Counted from the stretch's first letter, positions 44,902-54,769 are shown. The stretch is DNA of 64,000 nucleotides from Sorangium aterium (GCF_028368935.1 NZ_JAQNDK010000004.1:186001-250000), one strand, 5' to 3'. Translations and numbers: made by a program. The notes: generated by a model from the letters alone, not told the origin.

Positions 44902-45751
44902 TCTCGCACCGCGGGTTCCAGCGCAGCGCGCCGCGCTCGTCCTCCCAGCGGAAGGCGTCGATCCCGAACGGCCCGAAATAGCCCGCGCCGGCGAGCGCTT
45001 GCCCCGCCTCGAGCGCGGCCTCGACGAGCCCCCGGCGCTCGCCGTCGCCGAGGTCGCCCTCGTCGGCCAGGGCGGCCCCGAGGTACGCCCCGTTCGCGTC
45101 GCAGCGCTGGATGCACGGGTCTCCGAGGCGCACCGCGCCGCCGCGGGCGACGTGCCCGTGCAGCGAGAAGTCGCCGCGGCGCTCGACCCAGGGCTCGACC
45201 TGCAGGCCGCTGTCCGGCGACGCAGGGTCGAGCGACGCGACGGCCCAGGGCCGCGCGTCGGGCAGCAGGGCGCCGCGGGCGACCCGGCGCCGGCCGCGCC
45301 CGGCGAACCCGAACGGCCGCTTGAGCAGCCAGTGGCCCGTCGGCGTGGGCTCCGCGATCGCGGCCTCGAGCTCGGCCAGCGAGGCGACGTAGCGCGCGCC
45401 GGGCAGCGTCTGGCCGAGGTCCGCGCAGAACCTCCGGTGGTTGACGCGCCGGAGCACGTCGAGCGGCGGCGCCTCCGCGAGGGCGACGCCGGCGCGGCCG
45501 AGGAGGCGAAGGGCGCGGGGCGTTGGGCACCACGCGCGGCCGACGAGCGGCGTTCCAGGAGGCGCCGGCGGCACGAGGGGCGAGGGGAGCTCGGGGCTCA
45601 GCACGACGTCGCCGGGGCGCAGCAGGGCCGAGACCCGGACGGCGAGCTCGGGCGCCCGGCCGGCGACCGCGGCGCGAGGGGTGTACCCCGCGGGGCGCGC
45701 CAGCTCCTCGTCGGCGTCGAAGTTCAGGACCCAGGCGCTCGCTCGGTCCAT
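44837..45751 (-). CDS. ATP-grasp family protein
   Basis: 304 residues. The N-terminal third is a pre-ATP-grasp domain (LLRPGDVVLSPELPSPL; RALRLLGRAGVALAEAPP). Then come VNHRRFCADLGQTLPGARYVAS, the nucleotide-binding HWLLKRPFGFAGRGRRRVARG and LQVEPWVERRGDFSLHGHVARGG. The Mg-binding end is YFGPFGIDAFRWEDERGALRWNPRCEINARYTM, with the acidic and Asn residues expected of the fold. It starts inside the 3' end of the DUF455 gene (28-bp overlap). ATP-grasp enzymes join a carboxylate to an amine or thiol; the substrate here is unknown. Its 3' end overlaps the convergent sigma gene. Confidence 0.82.
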   Translation of the reverse strand: MDRASAWVLNFDADEELARPAGYTPRAAVAGRAPELAVRVSALLRPGDVVLSPELPSPLVPPAPPGTPLVGRAWCPTPRALRLLGRAGVALAEAPPLDVLRRVNHRRFCADLGQTLPGARYVASLAELEAAIAEPTPTGHWLLKRPFGFAGRGRRRVARGALLPDARPWAVASLDPASPDSGLQVEPWVERRGDFSLHGHVARGGAVRLGDPCIQRCDANGAYLGAALADEGDLGDGERRGLVEAALEAGQALAGAGYFGPFGIDAFRWEDERGALRWNPRCEINARYTMAWAIGMGSARPDLE

Positions 45752-46695
45752 GAGGCCAGCGCGTCGAGGAACGGCTCGGAGAGGCCGGAGCGGCTGCGGT
45801 CGCGGCGGTTCATCGGCTCGCCCCGCATCAGCAGCGGCGAGAGGGGCGGCGGGATGTGGCGGACCCAGGCCTCGAAATCGCTCGCACCAGGCGGCGGCGC
45901 GGCATCATCCGGCCCGCGCGGCGCGGCTTCACCCGCGGCGGCCGGATGGCCTGCGGCAGACGTGGAAGGCGCCGCCTGGCCAGCGGTCCCGCTCGCCTGC
46001 GTGAAGCGGCGGAACCAGCGGACCCCGAAGCGCACGTGCGGGATCTCCTCCGCGCCGACCTGCTCCGTGAGCGCGGCGCCCTCGAGGTCGCCGATGGCGC
46101 GGAAGCGCTCGGCGAAGCGCGCCGTGTGGTCGAGGTTGCCCCCCTCGAGGCCCATGCCCATCACGGCCACGAACTGCGCGGGCGACGCGGCGGCGGGCAC
46201 CCGCGTCCAGAACCAGTCGCGCACAGGGAAGTCGCCGAAGCGGTGGCCGATCGCGGCGAGGTACGCGGCGTAGAGCCGCATGTGGCGCACCTCGTCGAGG
46301 GCGATCCGGACGAGGCCGCCGCGGAAGGCGCGCGGCGTCTCGGGGAAGGCGAGCAGCGCCCAGGCCATGAGCTCCGCCGCCTGGAGCTCGTGGTGCAGGA
46401 ACGCATGGAAGAGCTGCGCGCGGCGCGCCGGGTTGCGCAGCGCCTCGGGCCCCGGGCTCTTCTGCGCGCGCTCCGAGATGCGCAGCGCGGCGGGCCGTCC
46501 AGGTCGCTCGAGGCGCCGCGGCGGGGCCGGCGCGGCGCCAGGCGCCGACAGCTTGGCATCCGACTCCCAGAGGGAGGGCACGGGCGGCGGAGCGAGCTTG
46601 TGCTCGAGGTCCGTCGAGAGGACGTAATCCCAGGCCCAGCGCTCGACGGTGCCGGGCGGGGGCGCGTCGCTGGGCGGTGCGGGGGGAGACGGCAT
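45724..46695 (-). CDS. DUF455 family ferritin-like protein
   Basis: 323 residues from ATG 46695; the open frame extends upstream but lacks family similarity. After a Pro-rich N-terminus (about 90 residues) the ferritin-like helical bundle shows metal-ligand motifs LFHAFLHHELQAAELMAWALLAFPETP and RIALDEVRHMRLYAAYL. The DUF455 hallmark FVAVMGMGLEGGNLDHTARFAERFRAIGDLEGAALTEQVGAEEIPHVRFGVRWF follows (shown in pieces across residues about 180-240). The family is related to the tRNA hydroxylase MiaE. It overlaps the ATP-grasp gene, so the two probably act together on one modification. No clear ribosome-binding site. Confidence 0.85.
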   Translation of the reverse strand: MPSPPAPPSDAPPPGTVERWAWDYVLSTDLEHKLAPPPVPSLWESDAKLSAPGAAPAPPRRLERPGRPAALRISERAQKSPGPEALRNPARRAQLFHAFLHHELQAAELMAWALLAFPETPRAFRGGLVRIALDEVRHMRLYAAYLAAIGHRFGDFPVRDWFWTRVPAAASPAQFVAVMGMGLEGGNLDHTARFAERFRAIGDLEGAALTEQVGAEEIPHVRFGVRWFRRFTQASGTAGQAAPSTSAAGHPAAAGEAAPRGPDDAAPPPGASDFEAWVRHIPPPLSPLLMRGEPMNRRDRSRSGLSEPFLDALASWTERAPGS

Positions 46696-46921
46696 GGCGG
46701 CAGGAGAGGGCGGGCCGCTCTCGTACCACAGCGCCGGCGCGCCCGCGCGCCCTCGTGGCCAGCGCCGCGGAGCCCGCGCGGTCGCCCTGTCACGATGACA
46801 AAGGTCCCGGCGCCTCACCGACAATTTGCCCGGAAATCCCCGGGAATAGACCAGAACGACGAGTTTTGCGCCGAGATGATCGCTCGAGAAGCGTGGCTTA
46901 CGCCTTGCTCTGAGACACGGC

Positions 46922-47251
46922 ATGAAGGCGGAGCGGCGTTCCCAGGCGGTCGACAGGAAGCGCGAGGATCAGACGGTGCTCGTCATCGGGGGCAGCGGCG
47001 GCATGTCGAGCCGCTACCGCGATGTGGTCGAGAAGCACGGCTGGTCGCTGCGCCATTACGAGAACCGCGTGCCGCCGGGCTCGCGCCACGGCGTGGGGAG
47101 GATCGCGCTCATCGTGATCATGGTGACGATGGTCTCGCACGCGCTGCGCGATCAGATGCAGACCCTCGCGGCGGACGGGGCTCCCGTCGTGTACCTGCGC
47201 AGCGCCTCCGTCTCGGCGCTGCGGGCCGCGCTCGAGCAGCGGGCCGCCTGA
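46922..47251 (+). CDS. DUF2325 domain protein
   Basis: 109 residues. TVLVIGGSGGMSSRYRDVVEKHGWSLRHYENRVPP is the DUF2325 opening with its GG loop. IALIVIMVTMVSHALRDQ and the final VYLRSASVSALRAALEQ correspond to the rest of this small Rossmann-like fold. The family is often encoded near metal or redox genes and lacks an assigned activity. It is divergent from the DUF455 gene (about 225 bp between starts) and converges with the caspase gene 62 bp away. Confidence 0.75.
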   Translation: MKAERRSQAVDRKREDQTVLVIGGSGGMSSRYRDVVEKHGWSLRHYENRVPPGSRHGVGRIALIVIMVTMVSHALRDQMQTLAADGAPVVYLRSASVSALRAALEQRAA

Positions 47252-47313
47252 CGAGGGGCGTCGCGCGCCGGGACGAGCAGGCACTCCGTGTCACGCACCC
47301 GCTCCATCGAGGC

Positions 47314-49482
47314 TCACTTCCGCCGCGTGTCGACGCGGAGCTGTCTCGCGGTCCACGCCTCACCCGGCGCGGACCTGGGGCGCACGCTGCGCAGCGCGTT
47401 CTCCTCCGCGTCGAGCGCCTCGCGTAGCCGGAACAGCGCGTCGAATGCGGCCGTGTCCCTCGTGGTCAGCGACCGGGTCACGGGGCTGTCGATCGACGTG
47501 TGCAGGAGCCACCAGAAATCCGCATCGTCGAGGGTCGCGAAGATCTTGATGACGTCGAGCGACGAGGCGCGCCCCTGGGAAAGGAAGAACTGCAACGCAA
47601 AACGGGCCTCGCTCCTGGCGTCCACGGTGGAATATCGCCGCGTGGGGAGGATGTGCCCCTCAGGCGGCGGAGGTTCGAGGGCACGGATCCCCCAGTCATC
47701 GCCGAGATCGACGACGGCGACGTTGACAGGGCTGTCGCTCTCGTTCACGACGTGGACGAACAGCCAGTTGTCAGGCTCGATGACGCACGCGTCGCCGTCC
47801 GGCTCGATCACGGTCCCGCCCTCGGGCGGCCTGCTCTCCGACCACCCCTGCGGCGGGGCGAGGAGCTCGATGCGGATACGGTCCTTGAGCCCCGAGGTCG
47901 GATCGGCGACCTTCAGGATGGCCTGATACCGGAGGAGATGGATCAGCCGATCGACGACGACCTTGGCGGCATCCTGTGCGCCGATCGCCACCGTCCCCAC
48001 ATTCCGGATGGGCTCGCCCGACGGGTCCCAGATCTCGTAGCGACGATCCTTGTCGAGAGCGACCTGGTAGTGCGGTGTCCCGCCGGAGACGAGCTCGAGG
48101 AACCCTCGCCCTCTCGTCTTGATCTCCGCGCCCACGGCGTCGAGCGCCTGATCCTGATCGATCTCCGGCGGCAGGTCGTTCCGGTGAAAGAGGTTGACCG
48201 CCCGCCGCAGCTCGATGGATCCCAGGTCCTCGAGGAGCGCGGGCGCGCCAAGCGCTACAGCATCGATCGCGGCGCCCTCCTCCAGCGACGCCCAGCTCTC
48301 CACGGCCATCACCTTGAAGACGGTGGCGACTCCCGCGCGCAGGTTGACCTGCGTGAAGTCCGTGGTCCCCGGGGGGTAGATCCCGAATTTCGCGCCCACG
48401 GGGGTGCCCGTCACGAGACCGGCGCTCAGCTTCAGGTTCCGGTTCGGAGCGTCGATCTCGTCGACCCTCGCCGTGTGCACGACCGGCCGCAGCTCGGCCC
48501 CGAGGACCTGCCGCTCCTCCTGACCCAGGAGCTGGGGAGTCTGCGACGGATACTTGCTGTGCACGCTCGCGAGCACGCCCTCGTAGAGCGTCTTCCAGGT
48601 CTGGTCCTTGCCGAGCCCCTCGAGCGCCTCGAGGAACGCCGCGGTCAGCACGCCCGTCGACTGGCCACCTTCCGAGCGCACCTCGAGCGCGGTCTCCACG
48701 TCGCGGCACGCCGCGAGGAGCACGTAGTCCCTGGCCTCGGGGAGCCAGGTCGTGGCGATCGCCGCGCGCCGCCCGCTGCCCGTCGCTGCGAGCCGCGTCC
48801 ACGCGGCGAACAGCTCGTCGTCGGGGGCCACGCCGTCCGTCGGGCGCTCCGCGGTGTCGAGCGTGGGATCCGTGCCCTCGCGGGCGCCCGTCGCGCAGCG
48901 CGTCGCGATGCTGACTCCACGCGTCGCGCCGCCGGAGTGGCAGCTGTCGAGCACGATGGTCACGGTCGCCTGGTTGTTCCTCGTGAGCTGGTCGAGGTAA
49001 TACGCGAGGTCGAGGTCGCGCAGGTAGCGCGAGCCGTCGCCGATGTCCGTCGGCACGAGCGTCTCGTCAAACCCGCCGGGCTTCAGGTCGGTGAACTTCG
49101 TGAGCACGCGGCCGCCGTGGCCGGAGTAGTGAATGTACACGTGGTCGCCCGGCTGCGTACGGGCGAGCAGCCCATCCAGCGCCGCCTTCATGTTCTTGTA
49201 GGTAGGCCAAGCGCTCTCCGGCCCACCGGGCACCTCGTCCCCGACGTTCGGCGAAAGGAGCGTCCTGATGTCGTGCGGCATGGTCACCCGCGCGCGCAGC
49301 GCCTTCTCGACGCGGTCGACGTCGCTCACGCAGCCGCGCAGCGACAAGTACGTCGCGCCGTTCGGGAGAGAGTTCCGAAAATAGAAGTCGATGCCGATGA
49401 GCAACGCCCGGAACGTCGGGCTCGACGTCCGCGGTTCGCTCATCCTCGCGTCGTGGGGGCCGGAGCTGCGTTGGTCGTTCAT
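47314..49482 (-). CDS. Caspase-family (C14) protease with large C-terminal region
   Basis: 722 residues from ATG 49482; ATG 49443 is an alternative. The caspase p20-like domain (about residues 20-300) has the catalytic dyad His122 in YIHYSGHGG and Cys181 in VLDSCHSGG. Around it are FRALLIGIDFYF at the first strand and LLAACRDVETALE. The remaining 400 residues have no recognised domain; LDAVGAEIKTRGRGFLELVSGG and a late IRIELLAPPQGW hint at beta-rich modules. No signal peptide. It is the last of three co-oriented protease genes, 47 bp after the metzincin. Bacterial caspase-like proteins act in programmed cell death, defence or development; the role here is unknown. Confidence 0.85.
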   Translation of the reverse strand: MNDQRSSGPHDARMSEPRTSSPTFRALLIGIDFYFRNSLPNGATYLSLRGCVSDVDRVEKALRARVTMPHDIRTLLSPNVGDEVPGGPESAWPTYKNMKAALDGLLARTQPGDHVYIHYSGHGGRVLTKFTDLKPGGFDETLVPTDIGDGSRYLRDLDLAYYLDQLTRNNQATVTIVLDSCHSGGATRGVSIATRCATGAREGTDPTLDTAERPTDGVAPDDELFAAWTRLAATGSGRRAAIATTWLPEARDYVLLAACRDVETALEVRSEGGQSTGVLTAAFLEALEGLGKDQTWKTLYEGVLASVHSKYPSQTPQLLGQEERQVLGAELRPVVHTARVDEIDAPNRNLKLSAGLVTGTPVGAKFGIYPPGTTDFTQVNLRAGVATVFKVMAVESWASLEEGAAIDAVALGAPALLEDLGSIELRRAVNLFHRNDLPPEIDQDQALDAVGAEIKTRGRGFLELVSGGTPHYQVALDKDRRYEIWDPSGEPIRNVGTVAIGAQDAAKVVVDRLIHLLRYQAILKVADPTSGLKDRIRIELLAPPQGWSESRPPEGGTVIEPDGDACVIEPDNWLFVHVVNESDSPVNVAVVDLGDDWGIRALEPPPPEGHILPTRRYSTVDARSEARFALQFFLSQGRASSLDVIKIFATLDDADFWWLLHTSIDSPVTRSLTTRDTAAFDALFRLREALDAEENALRSVRPRSAPGEAWTARQLRVDTRRK

Positions 49483-49529
49483 GAGGTTTCTCGAACGTGT
49501 GGGTTATCGATGTCGGGCTTCGGCGCAGA

Positions 49530-50312
49530 TCACCTGGGATAGGCGATCTTGATGAAGTCGATGTCCTGCTGCGACAGCCCGGTGTTCGACCTGGTTCCCA
49601 CGCCGTTGCGAGTGAGGGTCGCGGGGAAGGCGTAGAGCATGATCGAGTCCGGATCGAACCGCGTCCCGATCAGCTGGTTTGCCGAGTATTTGGCGATGAC
49701 GTTGCGGTAGGTCGTTGCCCGGGGCCAATAGTTCGGCGGGCCGGAGAAGTACCTGTAGACGGCCTCCTCGTTCCACTGGATGCCGCCCTGCGGGTTCTGG
49801 TGCTCGTGGATGGCGCCGAGCGCGTGGCCGAACTCGTGGAGCGTGACGCGCGAGTACTCCTCGTCGTCGGTGTCGTCGCGCAGCCACCCGAAGTTCATCG
49901 TCGGCTGGTGGAGCGGAAAATACTCCTGCACCAGCGCGTCCGTCCCGATCGCCGACCATGAGCCCGAGTCGGCATAAAAGGAGATCCGGACCTCCGCGAA
50001 CTCCGACTCGCCGAAGTCGAATTGGATGTTCGCGTGCTGCGTCCACTCCATCGCGTATTGAGCGAGCTTTGCCTGCATCGTGGGCGTACCGTCGAGGAAG
50101 CGGATCCTCAGGCGCTTGCCGGGGCGCCACCGCTTTTGCGCGATGAGCGCGATGCGCTCCGCCGGCGGGAGGTTCGGATCGTTCACGTCGATGTTCAGGT
50201 CGACGTCGTTCGCCGGATTCTCCTGCACGGCGATCCGCCTCGCGGTCTCCTCCAGCGCGAGCGGCAGTATTCGATCGTGGCAGATGTGGATCGGTTCTTC
50301 TCTCGTTTCCAT
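49530..50312 (-). CDS. Metzincin-type zinc metalloprotease
   Basis: 260 residues from ATG 50312; an upstream ATG at 50384 would add 24 basic residues. The zinc-binding motif HEFGHALGAIHEH (HExxHxxGxxH) is at about residue 165, followed by a Met-turn candidate, SIMLYAF. Before it lie a short N-terminal region and PGKRLRIRFLDGTP, typical of the astacin/matrixin-like fold. There is no clear signal peptide, unusual for metzincins, so it may act in the cytoplasm or leave by another route. It is sandwiched between two caspase-type genes on the same strand; a proteolytic cascade is an inference. Confidence 0.87.
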   Translation of the reverse strand: METREEPIHICHDRILPLALEETARRIAVQENPANDVDLNIDVNDPNLPPAERIALIAQKRWRPGKRLRIRFLDGTPTMQAKLAQYAMEWTQHANIQFDFGESEFAEVRISFYADSGSWSAIGTDALVQEYFPLHQPTMNFGWLRDDTDDEEYSRVTLHEFGHALGAIHEHQNPQGGIQWNEEAVYRYFSGPPNYWPRATTYRNVIAKYSANQLIGTRFDPDSIMLYAFPATLTRNGVGTRSNTGLSQQDIDFIKIAYPR

Positions 50313-50489
50313 GGGCGTTCGTCTACCCTTCTTGGAGGGCGGGCGCGTGGCGGTCGCACAGCGCGACACCCTTCGGACCATCATTTCGGACCGCGTACGG
50401 CACGGGTCAAGGGAGGCTCGTCGCCAATCTCGTTATCGCCGTCGAGCTTGGCGAGATGATCGCGCTTCGACCATTTAGATCTAGGCGCG

Positions 50490-53400
50490 CTACTCTCCTC
50501 TCGCTGTCAGGAAACTCCATGCCTCGTCCTCGTAGCCGGGAGGCGCGCCGGACTCGAGGTATTTGATGTAGGCCATCGCCGCCTCCCCTCGGATGTCGCT
50601 CTTGGCGCGGGCACGGAGCGCCCTGCCCAGATAAAGAAACGCGGCGGGGTTCCTGGGATCCTGCTGCGTCACCCAGCGCAGCTCGCTCACGGCGCGGTCC
50701 AGGTCACGCCCGCTCCTGAAGAGCACGCGGCCAAGGTGATAGTGCGCCGCGGTCGATAGCTTCCCCTCCTTTTCCTGGATGAACGCTTCGAGCGCCTCGA
50801 TGCTGTCCTTGTGGTTCTCAAGCACGGAGTAGGCGATCCCACGCCACAGGAGTCGGTTGGGTATGTCAGCGCGCTCGAGCACGGCGAGCGCACGGCGGGC
50901 CGGCTCGCGATCGAGGTTCGTGAGGCACGCGCGGGCGCTGTCCAGGAGCCTGTCGTCGAACGCGATCTCCTCCATTCCCTCTCCGGTGATGTCCACGTTA
51001 AGGGTCGCCGGGATCATCCCGAACAGCTCTCGCCACGTCAGCGCGGTCGGCTGGGCTGCTCTCAGCACCTTGACCATCTCGTAGGTCAAGAGACCGTGAA
51101 CCGCGTCGCCGGAGCCGGGCGGCGACAGGGGCATGCGCTTCTCGACCATCGGCCAGTCGTCGCTCGTGCTTGCCATGTTGATGGATCCATTGAGCGCGGT
51201 CAGCCTGCCGACGCGGGGGGGAACCTCGAAGCTCCGGGGCCCGATCAGGACGCGCCGAAGCGGGACCGGCCGCGGATCCGCCTCGACGTACCTCGCCCCT
51301 TCAGCGATTGTCCTGCTCGTCCAGCCGGCGTCCATGATGGTGACGAGCCGCGCCGAGCCCCGACCGGCGAGCTCGTCGAGCTCGCGCAGCGCGATGTCGA
51401 GCACGCCTTCGCTTCGCCCGTCCGCGCTCACGATCGTCGGATCACCTTTCGCGTTGAAGGAGCCGTTGCCGGCAAAATAGAAGAGCGCGGCAGAGTCCTC
51501 CGGCCTCGCGGCGAGGTCCTTGAACGCCGCGACGATCGCGGCGCGGCTCGCGGCGCCGTCGAGGAGCAAGCGCACGTTCTCCGACAGGAACCCGTACCGA
51601 TCGATGAGCACCTGAACCAGCGCGTGCGCGTCGTTGACCGCGCCCCGCGGGCGGGGCACGCCCGGATGGCCATACGCGTCGATTCCGACGATGACAGCGA
51701 AGCGGTTGCCTTGCTCGAGCCGCGCGATGAGCGTGGTCACGTCCTTTACCAGCGGCGCCTGCTCCGTCGGGGTGAAGGCGCCGAGGTATCCATGGAGCGA
51801 GCCGGCCGCGGCCTCCCGCTGTCCAGCGCCGATCTGGGCGACGCCGACCGCCATGAGCGCCTCCGGCTCGGTGGGCGCGCGCGCGCTCGCCGACGCGGCC
51901 AGCGCCTCCGCTGCCCGAACGTACGCTCCTTGCTCGAGGAAGCCGCGACCGGCGGCGTAGTGCAGCTCGGGCGGCGGCGCGGGGAACGTGCGGAGGACCG
52001 CAGCGGAGCGCGCCTCGAGCTCGTGGCGCGCGAACCCGTCGAAGCGTCGGCGCCGGCTCAGCTCGAAGAGGGTGAGATGGTCCATGCTCACCGGATCGAG
52101 GCGGTGGGACAGAGGTCCTGTCCCGCTCAGGTGCGGATCTTGCTGACGCTTGCTCCGACGGGCGTGAATCGTCGCCGCGATCCTGTCCCTGAGCTCTTCC
52201 AGCGTGGTGCCAGGTAGCGCCGTCTTGAGCTGCTCGACCAGTGCCCATGAAAAGAGCCCGCGGCGGCCGTAGCGCTCATCGATGGGCACGGTGATGGCAT
52301 GCTGTCCGGCGCCGGCGCCGAACAGGGCGGCGTAGGATGCACCGCGGGCGAGCTCGATCAGCTTCGGCGATATGTTCGTGTCCATGATGAGCGTCTTGCG
52401 CCGTGAGCGGATGCGCTGGAGGCTCCTATGAACGTCGTCCTGCGCGATCGACGCGTCGGGGGGCCCGGCGTCCGCTGCTGCGCCGCCGCTGCTGACGCGG
52501 TAGGGAAGGAGCATGGAGGCTCCGGCGGGCGAGGGGCCGCTCATGCCGCTGTAGAAGACGACCACCGCGTCATCCTCGGACGCTGACTCGACGAGCTTCT
52601 CCAGCGCGCTCAGGATGCCGTCTCGCGTCGCCTGGGGCCCGCAGAGCAAGGTCGCGTCGCCGGCGGCGAAGCCCCACCGGTCGATCAAGACCTCGCGAAG
52701 CGAGCGCGCGTCTTTCTCCTCCGCCACGTCCTCGCTCGTTCCCCGAGCATCGTAGTTGACGCCGATCAGCAGCGCGCGCCGGGTGCCCGCGCTCGCGCGG
52801 CGCTCCGGATTCGTCAAGAGATCGCGCGCAAAGGTCGCTCGCGGGTCGTCGGGGGCCTTCGCGAGGAAGAGCTCGAGAGCTTGCCTTGCCGCGCCCGCGC
52901 CCTCGCCGTGCGCCTTCGCGAGCGCGAGGCCCAGGTAGTACGCCGACTCGACGGCGCCCTCTCCGCCCTGGCTCACCACGGCCTGGAAGATCGGGATGGC
53001 GCGGTCGACGTCCCCGGCATCGAGGCGCGCGAGGCCGAGATCCACCGTGTTTTCGACGAAGAGCGCGCTGGCCAGGTCCATACTGACCCGATCGGCCAGG
53101 AGCCGCGCGATGTCGGCGAGATGGCGGCCGAGCACCAGCCGCTCCTCGATGTCGAGCGTCGACCTCCAGGCGAGCGGCAGGCTGTTGTCGAAGCCGTTTC
53201 CGCTGATCCAGGGGTGTTGAGGCGCGGGCTCCGTGGCCTCCGTCACGTTCTTGCTCACGTAATCGTAGAGGCTGCTCACGGTCACCTTGCCGGTGTCGTC
53301 CTCGGCGGCCTCGCCGCGCAGCCCTTTGAGGAGAAAGTACGTGAAGACGCCGTGGCCGCCGTCCCACTGCGCGCCTTCTTGCGCCGTCTCGTTCGCTCGC

Positions 53401-54014
53401 GTGGACGAGATCGTCGCGATCCCCGCCTGTGCCTTGCTGAGCGCCTCCGCCTGCTGGTTCATCACGTCGCCCGCGTTGACGCTCCGCGCCCGCGTCGAGC
53501 CGCCGATCGGCGAGCCGTGGCAGGTATCGACCAGGATGAGCCCTCGCTCGGCCAGCACGTAGTCGTTCAGGGCGTTCTGCACCTCCCGCATCGGCAGGGC
53601 CGTGGACCCGACGTCTCTGGGGTCGGTGTCCCATGTGATCAGATAGAAGATGTTGCCTCGGGCCCCTACGTCCGGCTGGCCGTGGCACGCGAAGTAGAGA
53701 ACGATGATATCGTCCCTGGCAGTTTTCTTGAGGAAGCTCCGGAGCGCCCAGGTGATCCTGCCTGTCGTCGCCTGCTCATCGAGCAGGAGCTGGACATTGG
53801 CGCTCTTGAAGCCGCAGCTCGTCCTGAGGAGCTTGTCCAGGTCCTCCGCGTCGCGAGCCGCGTATCTCAAGTTGAGGCCCGCATCTTTGTACCTGGATAT
53901 CCCCACGATCACGGCCCACTTCTCCGCGTAGTTGCCATAGAAGGAAGGGCTGATCGGCCGCACGTTTCGGCCGCTCGGAGGCTCGTTCGCGTCGCTTTCC
54001 TTGGGATCCGCCAT
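50490..54014 (-). CDS. Tandem caspase / pseudocaspase / pseudocaspase protein with TPRs
   Basis: 1174 residues from ATG 54014. Domain 1 (about 30-290) is an intact caspase fold with His111 in VLYFACHGQ and Cys165 in ILVDTCHGS. After TPR-like helices, domain 2 (about 410-650) keeps RRALLIGVNYD, but its His position reads FYSGMSG and its Cys position MDTNIS. More helices follow. Domain 3 (about 770-990) keeps FAVIVGIDAYG, but has FYFAGNGS and IMDAGW. So both later domains lack the dyad. TPR-like helices (about 1040-1174, with AAHYHLGRVLFRSGRDLDRA) end the protein. No signal peptide. It is the first gene of the protease cluster. The pseudo-domains may bind or regulate substrates (inference). Confidence 0.85.
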   Translation of the reverse strand: MADPKESDANEPPSGRNVRPISPSFYGNYAEKWAVIVGISRYKDAGLNLRYAARDAEDLDKLLRTSCGFKSANVQLLLDEQATTGRITWALRSFLKKTARDDIIVLYFACHGQPDVGARGNIFYLITWDTDPRDVGSTALPMREVQNALNDYVLAERGLILVDTCHGSPIGGSTRARSVNAGDVMNQQAEALSKAQAGIATISSTRANETAQEGAQWDGGHGVFTYFLLKGLRGEAAEDDTGKVTVSSLYDYVSKNVTEATEPAPQHPWISGNGFDNSLPLAWRSTLDIEERLVLGRHLADIARLLADRVSMDLASALFVENTVDLGLARLDAGDVDRAIPIFQAVVSQGGEGAVESAYYLGLALAKAHGEGAGAARQALELFLAKAPDDPRATFARDLLTNPERRASAGTRRALLIGVNYDARGTSEDVAEEKDARSLREVLIDRWGFAAGDATLLCGPQATRDGILSALEKLVESASEDDAVVVFYSGMSGPSPAGASMLLPYRVSSGGAAADAGPPDASIAQDDVHRSLQRIRSRRKTLIMDTNISPKLIELARGASYAALFGAGAGQHAITVPIDERYGRRGLFSWALVEQLKTALPGTTLEELRDRIAATIHARRSKRQQDPHLSGTGPLSHRLDPVSMDHLTLFELSRRRRFDGFARHELEARSAAVLRTFPAPPPELHYAAGRGFLEQGAYVRAAEALAASASARAPTEPEALMAVGVAQIGAGQREAAAGSLHGYLGAFTPTEQAPLVKDVTTLIARLEQGNRFAVIVGIDAYGHPGVPRPRGAVNDAHALVQVLIDRYGFLSENVRLLLDGAASRAAIVAAFKDLAARPEDSAALFYFAGNGSFNAKGDPTIVSADGRSEGVLDIALRELDELAGRGSARLVTIMDAGWTSRTIAEGARYVEADPRPVPLRRVLIGPRSFEVPPRVGRLTALNGSINMASTSDDWPMVEKRMPLSPPGSGDAVHGLLTYEMVKVLRAAQPTALTWRELFGMIPATLNVDITGEGMEEIAFDDRLLDSARACLTNLDREPARRALAVLERADIPNRLLWRGIAYSVLENHKDSIEALEAFIQEKEGKLSTAAHYHLGRVLFRSGRDLDRAVSELRWVTQQDPRNPAAFLYLGRALRARAKSDIRGEAAMAYIKYLESGAPPGYEDEAWSFLTARGE

Positions 54015-54769
54015 TGTTCCGCTCTCCAGCCTCCGGCGTGCGGAGGGGTGCTCGTCTTCCCATGAGCCTGCGTGGCAGCCCGGGACGGGCAAGCTCTGAG
54101 CGCGGCTTCATCAATCTTGTCTTCATCGTCACAGGCGCCGGCGTCAAAGGCGTAGCGCTGATCCGCGCGGCCTCCGCGCTCGCGCTCTTGCCGTCCACCG
54201 GCCGCCGACGTGGGAGATCGACGACGAAGAAGGAGAATCTCCACGGGTCAGGCGTCGGTCACGACCATCTTCGATGGTCCTCGGAACGAGGAGCCATTCA
54301 CGGCCGACGTCCTCTATCGTTTATCCACGCATCGAAGAGGCCCGCCTCCATGCCGCCGTCAGCCTGCGGGGCTGCAGCTCGCCCGGCCCGGAACCGGAAG
54401 AGGAGCGGGGCTGCGAGGTGCAGCGGCGAGGGGCGGCGATAGAGGCCGATCGGGGATTCTCGCCGCGCGTTCGGAGGTTGCGTGGCCATGCAGCCTCCGA
54501 TGACCCGGCGCCCGCGCGCGTCGCGCTCCACCGCGGCCTCGCGCAGCTTGCTCCGCCGCGCCGTCGCGCTGCGCCGGGATCGAGGAGCGCGCGCCACCGC
54601 ACGTCCAGCCGGCTCACGGCCGGCGTCCCGGCGTGGGCGACCGCCAGGTCCGCCGCGCGGCGCTCGGGGTCGCCCGGCGGCAGCGCCCGGCGAGTTCTCC
54701 GCGGTCGTCCGTCACAGGACGGGGGGCGCGCTGCGAGCTCGCCGAGGGGCGCGACGCGCCGTGGCGCCC
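54015..54769. other. Gap without a supported gene
   Basis: 755 bp upstream of the tandem caspase gene. Open frames exist on both strands but have Arg/Pro/Ser-rich shadow composition and no recognisable motif. Fragments of a decayed gene are possible around 54480-54720 on the minus strand. The caspase cluster promoter should lie near 54020-54300. Confidence 0.5.
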
